DNA of 64,000 nucleotides from assembly GCA_037954665.1 (NCBI GenBank), contig JBBMOL010000381.1:1-64000 (forward strand), written 5' to 3'. This document shows positions 45,501 to 57,160 of this stretch, one piece after another; the stretch's first letter is position 1, and each line of letters opens with the position of its first letter. The position numbers were made by a program, and so were the translations under genes. The stretch is from Laguncularia racemosa. Its lineage: Eukaryota; Streptophyta; Magnoliopsida; Myrtales; Combretaceae. The notes under the pieces are model-generated. The model did not search any database and was not told the origin of the DNA. It saw only the letters and a program-made list of their open reading frames with translations.

Positions 45501-47428
45501 CCTTTCAGACGCTTAAAAATAAGCTGACTCAGGCGCCGTTACTTGCTTTACCTAACTTTACTAAAACGTTTGAAATTGAGTGTGATGCTTCAGGATTAGG
45601 TATTGGAGTAGTGCTTATGCAGGAGAGAAGACCGATTGCATTCTTTAACGAGAAGCTAAGTGGGGCAACCTTGAATTACCCTACTTATGACAAGGAGCTA
45701 TATGCATTGGTTCGAGCCCTAGAGACGTGGCAACACTACCTTTGGCCAAAAGAGTTCGTGATCCACACTGATCATGAATCCTTGAAGTATTTGAAGGGGT
45801 AACACAAGCTGAACAAAAGGCATGCTCGTTGGGTGGAGTTCATCGAAACATTTTCATATGTCATCCATTAAAAGCAAGGTAAAGAGAATGTAGTTGCCGA
45901 TGCACTTTCTAGAAGGTATACTCTTATCTCTACACTTAGTTCTAGACTTCTTGGTTTTGAGCACATTAAGGAGTTATATGCTGCTGATCGAGATTTTTGT
46001 GAGGAGTATGTGCAATGTGAGAAGAGTGGGCATGGAAAATTTTATAAACATGACGGATTCTTGTTTAGGGTGAGTAAGCTGTGCATTCCAATTTTTTCTG
46101 TAAGAGAATTACTTGTGAGGGAGTCTCATGGAGGAGGTTTAATGGGACACTTTGGAGTAGCTAAAACATTAGGGGTATTGCAGGAACACTTCTATTAGCC
46201 TCACATGAAACGAGATGTTGAGAGGATTTGTGAGCGATGTGTCACATGTAAGCAAGCGAAATCTAGAGTCCAACCTCAAGGGCTTTACACCCCACTTCCC
46301 ATTCCTCATGAGCCTTGGGTAGATATTTCTATGGATTTTGTGTTAGGATTAGCCAGGTCTAGACATGGTCGGGATTCTGTTTTTGTAGTTGTTGATAGGT
46401 TTTCTAAAATGGCACATTTCATTCCTTGTCATAAAACGGATGATGCTTGTATTATTGCTAATTTATTCTTTAGGGAAGTTGTGTGATTGCATGGTATGCC
46501 TAGAACAATTGTATCAGATAGGGATGCTAAGTTCTTAAGCTACTTTTGGAAGACTTTGTGGGCTAAGTTAGGAACTAAGTTATTGTTTTCTACTACTTGT
46601 CATCCACAGACTGATGGTCAAACTGAGGCAGTGAATCGAACTTTGTCTACTTTGTTGAGGGCTGTAATTAAAAAGAATATTAAAAGTTGGGAGGATTGTT
46701 TGTCGCATGTTGAATTTGCTTATAACCGTACAGTGCATTCTGCTACTAAATTTTCTCCTTTCGAAATTGTGTATGGTTTTAATCCACTAACTCCTTTGGA
46801 TTTATCACCTTTGCCTATTTCTGAGTATATTAATTTAGATGGCAAGAAGAAGGCCGAATTTTTTCAACAGATCCATGAGAAGGCAAGGCTGAACATTGAA
46901 CGACGAATAGAGCAGTATGTGAAACAAGCCAACAAGGGTCGTCGACAAGCTATTTTTGAACCTGGAGATTGGGTTTGGGTTCACATGCGCAAAGAGCGGT
47001 TTCCCGTGCAGCATCGATCTAAACTACTTCCTAGAGGCGATGGACCATTTCAAGTTCTTGAGCGCATCAACGACAATGCATACAAGATAGATTTGCCTGG
47101 TGAGTATCAAGTAAGTGCTACATTTAATGTTACTGATCTGAGTTCTTTTGATGTAGGTGACGATTTGAGGACAAATCCTTTTCAAGAGGAGGGGAATGAT
47201 GAGATCTATAATGAGAGTCAAGCTGGAAGAAGGAATGTGGATCCTCTTGAAGTGCCGCCTGGACCAATCACAAGAAGTCGAGCGAAACGACTTAAGGAAG
47301 CACTTAACGGGTTGATAAAGGATGTCCATGAAGCCGAGAAGGATTGGGTCAATCATGAAGTTGGAACGGATTGGAACAACCATGGGAAGACCCTTGCTCT
47401 TATACAAGTCACATCGGACACAGGTTGA
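42581..47428 (+). pseudogene. Element B gag-pol polyprotein (single frame, six stops)
   Basis: 1,616 codons in one frame, no frameshift. ATG 42581 (MSRQHSPEGERGRF). In order: gag core (MRKRFIPAYYYRELHNKLQT), zinc knuckle CFKCQGRGHIASQC, protease IIDGGSCTNV and LLGRPWQFDR, RT (KKDGTWRMCVDCRAINN, MPFGLTNAPSTF, VVYFDDILIYSK), RNase H (FEIECDASGLGIG, YDKELYALVRAL, VIHTDHESL, ADALSR), integrase zinc finger (HGGGLMGHFGV, CERCVTC) and DDE core (MDFVLGL ... VVVDRFSKM, SDRDAKF, GQTEAVNRTL), integrase C terminus, and a basic tail in the 3' LTR (GPITRSRAKRLKEALNGL). Stops: 43079 TGA, 44249 TAG, 45800 TAA, 45869 TAA, 46196 TAG, 46484 TGA. Five fit C-to-T or G-to-A at Trp, Gln or Arg codons. Confidence 0.93.
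47184..47196 (+). promoter_or_regulatory. Element B polypurine tract
   Basis: AAGAGGAGGGGAA, inside the pol frame and directly before the 3' LTR. Confidence 0.88.
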
Positions 47429-48038
47429 AGAGGGCGTGTACTTTCAAGGCACGGCCGTGTATGGAGTCAAGCAAATCCATACAAAGATACACGGCTAAAG
47501 TACACGGGCGTGTATGTTGCCAAAAGTTGCACAGAAAGATACATGATCAAAGTACATGGGCGTGTATGTTGCCAGAAGTTGCACAGACAAGTACACGGCC
47601 AATGTACACGAGCGTGTACACAGGCCGTGTATCCTCTGTCGGCCGGCTTGTTCTGTTTCGCGTTTTTATGTCACTTAACCAAATTACGTCGTTTTGGACT
47701 TGTTTTTACACGAATTGTAACCCTAGTATAAAAGCTCCTAGGGTTTAGAACAACATAGATTAGACATCTTTGAACATTAAACACTTTTGAGAGGCACCTC
47801 TCTTGGTTCTTCAAGAACTAAATCGAACTTATCGGATTGATTTCCGTGGCGTTCATCCCGACTTATCAATCGGTCTTCCATCCCGATTGTGGCGTCTTCA
47901 CTTTTATACCAAGGTTCTTGTCTCGCTTATAGATAACGGGTCGTGGTTTTTCCACTTTAGGTGTTTGGGCGTCTTAGGCAACGAATTTCCGAACGTATTG
48001 GTATTGGGTTTCGTCACGGGTTGGCGTGGTTCGTATCA
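47197..48038 (+). mobile_element. Element B 3' LTR
   Basis: 842 bp, TGATGAGATC to CGTATCA. It encodes the last 77 codons of pol. One aaggcacggccgtgta copy and the 64-bp segment between copies are lost, probably by slippage or recombination between the direct repeats; the A LTRs keep both copies, so the 5' LTR of B is the ancestral form. Confidence 0.93.
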
Positions 48039-48043
48039 AACAA

Positions 48044-48185
48044 CATAACCCAATTTGACAATCTATGTATAACCTCAATTTAATAACAATCTACCATAGC
48101 ACAAATTCATAACATAAACCTTAATTGCTAAATTGGAAATCAATAGTTGTAATCCCTTTCTCAATCTAAGCTCAATACTAAAAGA
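48044..48185 (-). other. Element H leader next to its 5' LTR
   Basis: Continues H's leader after B. At its right end aagctcaatacta (about 48167-48179) aligns with the PBS complement aagctctgatacca and would be H's decayed outer PBS. Confidence 0.6.
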
Positions 48186-48808
48186 GAATACAACATAATG
48201 GACGATACAATCAAATAATCACTTTGATACCAAAAGATGATGTGCCTTAAATTATTATATAATCAAATGATTCCAAATCTTAGGCGATAATCAATGATAA
48301 TCAAATCCAACAATTGAATTAACGAACAAGAACACAAAATAAAATCCTAAACCTTTACCTGATATGATGCACTAGCAAGAAAGTAGTCCTATTATGAATT
48401 TGTTGATATAACACACAATAATCCAATACCGTCACTCGCTACTATCCAATGGATTGATAAGAGTAAAAATGAAGATCAAACTTCAATATGTAATTTTTCG
48501 AAGGTTCAAAAGTTCTCAAATTCTTACATTACAACATATATATAGCAAAAGGAAAGAAAATGCAAAAAGTCACAAAAATCAATCGGTTTAACAAAGTAAG
48601 CCATCGACTTTGGAAGTTTACACTGCCCTTAGATGGCTAGCTTAGAGGGCAAAGCCATCGGCCTTTATGGTTGGCTTATCTCCACACCACTGGCCTTAAA
48701 TGGTTGGTCTAAAGGAAAGCCGCTAGCTTAAAGGTGTCTACCTCTGGCTCCTATGAATTGATTCCCACGTCAAACAAAGTTGTAAGAGTCGTGATTTGAT
48801 TCCCATCA
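48186..48808 (-). mobile_element. Element H 5' LTR
   Basis: 623 bp ending gattcccatca, followed by TTACC. An inner PBS-like tttgatacca with tgatgtgcct sits 52 bp inside (48238), the same offset as in the 3' LTR. No conserved TATA palindrome; a tatatata stretch at about 48536 is the likely TATA region. Confidence 0.72.
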
Positions 48809-48813
48809 TTACC

Positions 48814-49405
48814 GATCTCCTTAGTTATTTTTCTCTAATAATTAGTTATATGGATTATGACTAAAGGAGACTTAATTAGAGTCTTACAACCTCTGACTCG
48901 CAAAATGATTTTCACATCACAGGTATATATAAGATGTGATAACTTTTAGTGGAAACTACTCAACCAACCCCCCCCCCCCCCCCAAAAGGCATGACATTAG
49001 ATCTTATCTTGAGAACTTTGATAATTCCAACTTAATATTGTGACAATAATATGAATCTTGTGTGCTTTGCTAAGAAGATGATGAATTATCTAGTGATGAT
49101 TATCTTCAAATGTGATAATTATGATTCTGGAAATTCAACAAAAATGTTTGCACCATTTTTTTAATATTGCCACTCATCTTTGTCATCATCTTTTCTAAAT
49201 TCTGCAATCTTGATTACATATGATTCCTATGTAGTTCTAATGCATCCACTCTATTAGCATTCATTTGTGCTTCCTCTTGCAATCTTGTCATCTTGTTGGT
49301 TTGATAAAATGGGAAAATCAACAAAGCACCAATTTTTACTTAAGTTACACATGGTGATTTGTAAAAATCATTATCACTTATATGGGTAAAAATAAGAAAA
49401 CACTT
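48814..49405. other. Sequence between elements H and G
   Basis: Host or older repeat DNA. C16 tract at 48968-48983. On the minus strand about 49140-49300 reads TRLQEEAQMNANRVDALEL, a coiled-coil-like stretch resembling the N terminus of some plant retrotransposon gag proteins; too short and broken to name. It ends in the CACTT target duplication of G (49401-49405). Confidence 0.4.
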
Positions 49406-50097
49406 TAATGTGCTCAAAAGGCTAAAGCACATACAAACAACAAATTGAAGCAATCTCAATCAAGAACCAAGTTCACAAGTAGCATAAACCTTAATCCCTT
49501 ATGAATCTAAATTTGTAAAATAAGATGCTTTGATACCAAAATTATGATGTGCTTAATAGGATCAAGCACACAACATACGAATAAATGGACTAAACCAATC
49601 ACTAAAACTACTAAAATGGCATAAATCCCTTAAGCAAAAGGCTTCCACGCAAATGACAAATTCCAATAGCAATTGAATAATCACAATAACAACACAATTT
49701 AAGATCTAATTCCACTAAAATTGCATGAAATCCAATAATGGAAAAGAACCCTAAAATGACATGATATCAAGAACAAATAAGGACATTCCAATCACAACTA
49801 GATATGACACACTAGTGTGAATTGGAATTAACTTAGGGAATTGATATTACTCACAATCCTTAAGTTGCCACTCACCACAATCCTTAAAGAATTTATAAGA
49901 GTCTTATGAAATTTAGAGCATGGAACCTTAATTCTCACGTGAAAGAGGCAGCAATTTTTTTATCACTCAACTATCATCTATAAACCCTACTTAAGCAAGT
50001 ATTTATACTTGCTCCACTGAGGGTAAAAATGGCAAAATAATTACATCTATGCCACTTAGGTGGCTGGTCCTAAATCTACAAATACAACTAAATAAAA
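49406..50097 (-). mobile_element. Element G 3' LTR, first segment
   Basis: Outer end taatgtgctcaaaagg. At 49545, 139 bp in, comes a second LTR-end motif tgatgtgcttaatagg preceded by gctttgatacca. TATA palindrome at 49994-50013. Interrupted by F. Confidence 0.88.
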
Positions 50098-50973
50098 TGA
50101 TATGCTTAAAAGAGGCTCTAAGCATATGCAAATAATCCAATTAAACCACTCCTAAATGACAAGATCACAACCGATTAAAATTGGATCAAAATGCTAGAAT
50201 TGTGTGAACCCTATTGGAATGCAAGTAGATTCGAATGCTATAACTTACAAATTAATAATCTAAAATGATTAAATTCCTCAAAACAACACTAATCAAACTT
50301 GAATGCCACATGAATTCAACAAAACGACAAGGACCAATCTGAGATCCCCTTTCCCAATAAAGTGATCCACGGTTCAAATGAAGCAAAATTAATGGTTAGA
50401 ACTAATGTCAAAACCGATCAATCTTATAACATGATAAAATGATTACAATTGAAATGAAAATTTTCCCAAGAGCAATCCTAATCAACCTTAGATATAACTC
50501 ACTAGTGATGAAAAGGAAGCACAACAAAAAGGAATTGATATTACTTACAATTTCTCTTTGTTATAACTCGCCACAATTTCAATTCTTGGTATTGAAATTG
50601 ATAAGAACAATTTGGATTTTAGGAAAACCTTAACCCTTACATGTGAAATGTTTTCTATTTTTGAAAATTTGGCTAACTCCCTCAAAACCCTACTTAAGAA
50701 AGTATTTATACTTGCTCCCTTTAGGGTTAAAAAGTTCACAAAATTATAACTATGCCACTTTTAGGATGGCCAGTCAACAAAATTATAACTATGTCCCTTT
50801 GCGATCAACAAATGAAAGTCATTTGGTATCCTGTGGAGAAATATTATTGTACATATAAGATTATTACTCAAATATTTATTAGATAAAAGAAATAAAGTTA
50901 AAATATGAGTGATTTAGATCATCATCCAAATCGAGTTTTGTAACCATCTAGGTTGCTGGAAAAATTCCTTTCA
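50098..50973 (-). mobile_element. Element F 3' LTR
   Basis: 876 bp, ending cctttca for cccatca. About 145 bp shorter than its partner: near 50775 it jumps from ggccagtc to ctttgcgatcaac, with a short filler (aacaaaattataactatg) that repeats sequence a few dozen bases upstream. Confidence 0.88.
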
Positions 50974-52864
50974 TCTCCTCGGGCCTCTAAAAGATTTGCC
51001 CTCAAATCTAGAGGGTCATTTCTGAAACTAAACCCGGATATCACTATTGACCTGCTCTCTCGATTACTAGATGTAATGGAGTAGTTCTAATCTGCTCTTG
51101 GAATTTGTGCACCTCAGATGGAGTCATTGGCAATAGTACTATTCGAGACCTTCCCATACTAAACATATAGGTGTTTTTGAAACCATCATATAACACTTTC
51201 TGATCAAACATCCAGGGTCTACCCAATAGCAAGTGGAATGCACACATAGGGATCACGTCACATAGAATCTCATCGCGTTACTTTTGCCTAACACTCACAG
51301 GCACCTTTGCCCTTAGCGTAACATGCACACTACCCTGATTATCTAACCAATGCAAATTATAAGGGCTAGGATGTGGACTAGTAGATAATTGTAATTTGTC
51401 TACTAGTGCAGCAGATATAACATTTGTGCAACTACCATTATCAATGATGAGTACACAAAGGTTACCTCTGATCCAGTAAGAAGTGTGGAATATGTTCTCC
51501 TTCTGTATATTCTTAGCATCAGGAGATAAGGTTAGAGTCCTGCATAACACATTAATGGGTAAATACTGTTCACTTGTACCCTCCTCATGTGTTTCAACAA
51601 TCTGATCATCATAGTACTCCTGCAGTGCTATAGACAGATCTGTAGGCTCAACCTATTCCTTCTCATCCTCAATATCCTCTCCAGCGCCCTCCATAACGGT
51701 CATAATCCTCTTGTTTGGACACACTGTTGCCATCTGCCCAAATCCCATGCATTTAAAGCATTTGATTTGGCATATCTTTCCACTAGTAGATCCTAGAACA
51801 GTTTGTCTCACATCTAGTGCTGTTACCTCTTTACCCTTTCCAGAAAGTATATTTTCCCTATTAGTGCTGGGGGTAGCTTTGTCCATTACCCTCACTATCT
51901 CACTTACCGCCTTTGTCCCTCTTGATCGACCATCAGCTGCCATAAGCCTGCTAGTAGTACTAGGCCTACTACTTAGAACCTTGGATAAATTGGATTGCCT
52001 TTACCTCTCCACTTTCAAGACCAATTGAATAGCCTTATCAAGTGTACTCTATCGGTGTAGCTTGACAACACACGGTATCTCATATTTCAGCCCTAAAACG
52101 AAGCATGCTAGGGCTTGTTCTAGAGGCTTGATTGACCTACATCTAATGATGATGGTTTCAAATTCCTATACATAATCATCAACCATCTTACCTCCCTGAC
52201 TTAATGTCTATAGACGCATGAACAGTTGCTATCTATAATGCTTAGGAATAAATCTTTTTCTTAAAACCCTCTCCATGTCCCTCTATGCCTGTATCTCAGC
52301 CTCCCCATCCCTACGCCTGCTGATAATCAAAATTTTCCACCATATGGCAACATATCCTGTAAACTCAATGGCAACCAATCGAACTCAGGTGTTATCATCA
52401 ATCTCATAGCATTCAAAGAGACCTTTAACCTTGTCCTCCCAGTCTAGATAATCATCAGCTGAACCCTTGCCATCAAAAGAAGGCATCTACAGCTTCACAT
52501 ATTCCAATTCTTGGGGTAGCCTGAAATCCCTATTCGGGTAAGGGTTAGCCCCAAAGTTGTCGTCCTTCTCTTCCCTGTAGGGGTGATGATCTCCCTCCAT
52601 CCTTTTACCTAGATTTCCTTCTCCCACTACCCTTTCTCTTTAGAGGTTCTATGGAGCTACTCGAGGTAGTGCCTGAGGGTTCACCACTAGTGGTTGTGGT
52701 AATGTCATATTGTCAATCCTAGTTGCCAAAGTAGCAACAATGGTAGTAAGGTCCTGGAGCTGTTCTTCTAAAGTCCTCCTACCTGTAGTATTATGACCTT
52801 AACCTCCACCAACTTAGCTATTGGCCTCATTGCCAATTCCCCCATTCACACTTTCATTGGACAT
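50974..52864 (-). pseudogene. Element F gag-protease polyprotein (broken)
   Basis: Start ATG 52862-52864 (MSNESVNGGIGNE). The gag N-terminal part and core lie at about 52000-52800 (recognisable RFIPKHY- and LRQGGK-like words between stops). The zinc knuckle IKCFKCMGFGHMATVCPN is intact (open 51653-51943). The protease reads LCVLIIDNGSCTNVISAALV (51278-51550), with Asn where relatives have the first Gly, then FHLLLGRPWMFDQK (51044-51256). The pol tail and PPT follow within about 100 bp. Non-autonomous by content. Confidence 0.85.
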
Positions 52865-53918
52865 GTTATGAATTGAAGAAGTAATCCCATAATTTACAGC
52901 ACACTCCTTCAATAATACCATCCCACATGTTTAATAACCACAATAATACAATAGCTCACATCTAAAAGAAAAAGCTTTAAGGCATAAGGAAATAATTTAA
53001 TACTCCAAGTAAAGTTCAATAAATGAAGTACACGCACAACTACTTCGAAGTAGATAGAATTAAATTCAACTACAAGTGTTTAAGTAATTAGTTCAATTAC
53101 TTTCATACTTTAATTTTTGTTTTTGAATTCAAATTCTACTACTCAAACCTTCCTTTTCTTGCCACGAATTTCACACTACAAATGACCACAATGTGCAGCA
53201 CCTCACCACATACACAAATGTACAATTTCACACCGCCACTCCTTCCCTTACTTATGGTGCAAACATTCTCCACCACCACTTACACCACTTGTAATCCCTT
53301 TACTCAACACACACATACAATACCACACATATATACCCTTCACTTACGGTGCAGTACACACACACACTTCCAAATATACAATCTTTCACCACTATAAAAC
53401 ATAATGAAAACCGTAACTCACACACAAAAGGCAGCAAAAATTCAAATTTCAAATTGCTTCACTAATTGCAACCTTTCCACAATTGGTAAGAAGCAATTTT
53501 CAAATTTAAATGACCACACAATAACTCCTTCAACTTAATTTTTGTTTTAAAAATCAAATAATTTCCAAATATTCCATGCAACTTAAATCTGGAAATGATC
53601 AATTACACTCCCTATTTCTGAAACAAACAAGCAAGGATTACACTTCTCCTTTCTTCACAAATTGAGATACTTCCCGATTCCGAATTTTAGTTCAAGAAGT
53701 GCATTACTTTCTTCCCTTCCCTTCACAGTGAATTCAACAACAAAGGAGCTACAACAACACCACCATTTCTACTTCAACAAACAACAATTATAACTCTTCA
53801 ACAATACAATCAAACAACTCAATTCTTCAATACATAATTTCAGGTCAAAAGTGAAGAACCCTAATTATCAATGAAGATCACGAATTCGACTAACATTAAA
53901 TCCCTTCTCTTAACTTGT
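52865..53918 (-). other. Element F untranslated leader
   Basis: About 1.05 kb with no supported gene. A/C-rich on the plus strand with short cacaca runs (about 53345-53362). Shares its wording with the leaders of D, E and G. Confidence 0.7.
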
Positions 53919-53930
53919 GCTTAGATACCA
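53919..53930 (-). promoter_or_regulatory. Element F primer-binding site
   Basis: gcttagatacca on the plus strand, two mismatches from the initiator tRNA-Met complement, five bases from the LTR. Confidence 0.75.
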
Positions 53931-53935
53931 AATTA

Positions 53936-54954
53936 TGATATGCTTAAAAGGGGCTCTAAGCATATGCAAATAATCCAATTAAACCGCTCTTAAATGACAA
54001 GATCATAACCAATTCAAATTGGATCAAAATGCTAGAATTACGTGAACCCTATTGTAGTGCATGTAAATCCGAATGCTATAACTTACAAATTAATAATCTA
54101 CAATGATCAAATTCTTCAAAACAACACTAATCAAATTAGAATGCCACATGAATTCAACAAAATGACAAGGACCAATCTAAGATCTCCTTTCCTAACAAAG
54201 TGATCCACAATTCAAATGAAGCAAAATTGATGGTTAGAACCAATGTCAAAAACTGATCAATCTTATAACATGATAAAATGATTACAATTGAAATCAAAAT
54301 CTGCTCAGGAACAATCCTAATTAACCCTAGATATAACTCACTAGTGATGAAAAGGAAACGTAACAAAAAGGAATTGATATTACTCACAATTTCTCTTTGT
54401 TGTAACTCACCACAATTCCAATTCCTAGTATTGAAATTGATAAGAGCAATTTGGATTTTAGGAAAACCCCGACCCTCACATTTGAAGTGTTTTCTATTTT
54501 TGAAAATTTGGCTAACTCTCTCAAAACCCTACTTAAGTAAGTATTTATACTTGCTCCCTTTAGGGTTAAAAAGTTCACAAAATTACAACTATGTCACTTT
54601 TAGGGTGGCCAGTCCTAAAAGACAATTACAAGCAAATGGAAGTGTCTCAAAAGAATACAATATAAATAGTCCAAAGAAACAATTACAAATACAAAAATAG
54701 TAAAAATCCTCAAAGAGCCAATGCATCGAGGTGATGTCGATCACAGAGGGACATTGGATGAGAATCTGATGATGTCTCTTTGCGATCAACAAATGAAAGT
54801 CATTTGGCATCCCATGGAGAAATATTATTGTACCTATAAGATTATTACTCAAATATTTATTAGATAAAAGAAATAAAGGTAAAATATGAGTGATTTGGAT
54901 CATCATCCAAATTGAGTTCTATAACCATCTAGGTTGCCGAAAAAATTCCCATCA
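53936..54954 (-). mobile_element. Element F 5' LTR
   Basis: 1,019 bp, TGATATGCTTAAAAGG to AATTCCCATCA. The TATA region matches the shared palindrome except at one arm base (aagtaagtatttatacttgct). U3 palindrome at about 54893. Confidence 0.92.
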
Positions 54955-54959
54955 TAAAA

Positions 54960-55264
54960 TGTCTTAAAAAGCTTATAAAATTACCTATTCAATGATAAAT
55001 TACAAGTACAAAAATAATGGTCTTCAAACAGTCGGTTTGTCGAATCAATTGTGATCGCAGTGAGCCATTGGATGTAAATTCGATGATGTCCTTAATTTGA
55101 TCAATAGTGTAGGTCATGCGGTATCTTGTGAAGACTGATCGCTGTACCGGTTATATTACCATTCAAACATTATTAGATAAAGAAAATGTATACATACAAG
55201 TGATTTGGATCATCATCCAAATCAAGTTCCCTGACCATTGAGATCGTAGGGTAGATTCCCATCA
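54960..55264 (-). mobile_element. Element G 3' LTR, second segment
   Basis: Completes the LTR to gattcccatca. U3 palindrome at about 55202. Confidence 0.88.
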
Positions 55265-57160
55265 TCTCTTTAGGCCTCTAAAAGATTTTCCCTCAAATCT
55301 AGGGGGACACTTCTTCAATTGAACTTGGATGCCTTTGTTGCTCTATTTACTCGATTATTAGAAGAAACAGAAGTAGACTTGACTTGCTCTTGGAAATTGT
55401 ACACCTCTAATGGAGACATAGGTGTCAATATTATTCGAGACCCTCCCTTTCGATACATATAGGTGTTTTTGAATTCATTATGTAACACCTTCCTATCAAA
55501 CATCCAGGGTCTACCCAAAAGTAAATGAAAGGCACACATGGGAATCTCATCACATAGGATCTCATCATGATATTTCTTTCCAACACTCACTGGCACGTTT
55601 GACCTTTGTGTAACATGCATGCTACCCCGGTTATTCAACCAATGCAAATTATAAGGACTAAGATATGGTCTAGTGGATAGTTGTAATTTGTCTACCAATG
55701 CAGTAGATATAACATTAGTGTAACTTCCACTATCAATGATCAGTACACAAAGTTTACCTCTGGTCCTGCAAGAAGTGTGGAATATGTTTTCTCTCTATTT
55801 GTCCCTAGCATCAGGAGATATAGTTAGAATCCTACGCATTACATTTATTGGTAAATACTATTCACCCATTCCATCCTCATGTGTCTCAGCAGTTTAATCA
55901 TCATAGTATTTCTACAATGCTATAGATAGGTCTGTAGGCTCGATAAGTTCTTTCTCATCCTCATCCTCTTCTCCAGCATCCTCCATAACTGTCATGACTC
56001 TGTTATTAGGACACTATGCCACCATATGCCTAAATCCCATGCATTTAAAACATTTAATTTGGCACAATTTCCCACTGGTTGTTCCTGGTACGGTCTACTT
56101 AACATCAGGGCCTATTACCTCTTTAACCTTTCCAAAAGTCATTTTCTCCCTATCTGTGCTGGGTGTAGCTCTATCCACTGCCCTGACTGATTGACCTACT
56201 ATCTTTAGTTGCCCTGACTGACCATTAGCTCCCATGGGCCTAGTAGTAGCATTAGGCTAGCTATTAGTAACCTTGAATGGGTTGGATCACCTCTGCCTCT
56301 CCACTTTCAAGGCTAGTTGTATAGCTTCGTCAAGTATAGTATATCTCTATAGCTTAACTACACATGCAATTTCATATTTTAGCTTGGATATAAAGTGTGC
56401 TAGTGTTTGTTCTGGAGGCTCTATTGACCCACATTTGATCATTAGGGTTTTAAATTCCTGTACATAATTATCTACTATTTTACCTCCCTGCCTCAAAGTC
56501 TGAAGACACATAAATAGTTCCGGCCTATAGTGTTCAGGAATGAACCTCTTCCTCAAAACCCTCTTCATATCTCTCAATGTATGAATTTTAGCCTCTCCAT
56601 CTCTCCGCCTGCTGATCACCAATTTTTTCCACCATAAGGCAGCATACCCTATGAATTTAACAACAATAAGTCAAACTCGGGTGTTATCATCTATCTCATA
56701 GCATTCGAAAAAGCCTTCAACCTTATCCTCCTAGTCTAAATAATCATCTGCTAAAGCCCTACCATCAAAAGAAGGCATCTATAACTTTACATACTCTAAA
56801 CCCCTAGGTGGCTTGAAATCCCTATTTGGGTAATGATTAATCCCAAAATTATCATCCCTCTCCTCCTTATAAAGATGATGATCTCTCTCCATTCTTCTTC
56901 CCAAGTTTCCTCCTTCCACTGCTCCTTCTCTCTGGATGCTTTATGGAGCTACTCGAGGTGGTGCCTAAGGATTTACCGCTGGTGGTTGTGGCATTGTCTT
57001 CTTATCAATCCTTGTTGCTAATGTAGCAACAATAGTAGTAAGTTCCTAAAGTTGATCTTCCAAGGTTCTTCTACCTACAGTTTGATGACCCTATCCTCCA
57101 CTAACCTGGCTATTGCCCTCATTGCCAATTCTTTTATTTACACTGTCATTCGATATGATT
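55265..57160 (-). pseudogene. Element G gag-protease polyprotein (broken)
   Basis: The start region reads ISNDSVNKRIGNE, where the ATG has become ATA. Gag core: YAALWWKKLVISRRRDGEAK, then LRKRFIPEHYRPELFMCLQT (open 56347-56622). Zinc knuckle CFKCMGFRHMVA then stop, last Cys kept. Protease: LCVLIIDSGSYTNVISTALV, then MCAFHLLLGRPWMFDRK (open 55315-55698). It ends SVPLDLRENLLEA, a stop, RDDG, and the LTR. More than ten stops, mostly at Trp/Gln positions. No RT, RNase H or integrase. Confidence 0.82.

Larger units (their letters stand above)
41189..48038 (+). mobile_element. Element B: full-length Ty3/gypsy chromovirus-type element
   Basis: 6,850 bp with perfect AACAA duplications (41184-41188, 48039-48043), both LTRs, PBS (42098-42109), one gag-pol frame and PPT (47184-47196). 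The integrase C terminus (GDGPFQVLERINDNAYKIDL) and a pol frame that continues 77 codons into the 3' LTR recall plant chromoviruses such as the CRM group; I see no clear chromodomain, so the clade is tentative. It lies in H's leader. Confidence 0.95.
10889..48808 (-). mobile_element. Element H: gag-protease gypsy, host of most nested insertions
   Basis: The oldest resolvable element in this block. Its own sequence is 10889-11362, 12386-14496, 40837-41188 and 48044-48808; everything else is later insertion. The 5' LTR is on the right. Target-site duplications TTACT (10884-10888) and TTACC (48809-48813) differ by one base. The internal part encodes gag and an aspartic protease only and then goes directly to the pol tail. 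LTR termini are degraded, consistent with age. Confidence 0.75.
50098..54954 (-). mobile_element. Element F: gag-protease gypsy
   Basis: 4,857 bp with perfect TAAAA duplications (50093-50097, 54955-54959). LTRs 50098-50973 (3', shortened) and 53936-54954 (5'). PBS at 53919-53930. Internally gag, zinc knuckle and protease, then the pol tail; no RT, RNase H or integrase. Inserted in G's 3' LTR, hence younger than G. Confidence 0.92.

Noticed and set aside
42581..47428. Element B as a functional gag-pol gene using stop-codon readthrough
   Set aside because: Six stops at scattered positions including inside RNase H and integrase; not the single readthrough stop known from some elements.
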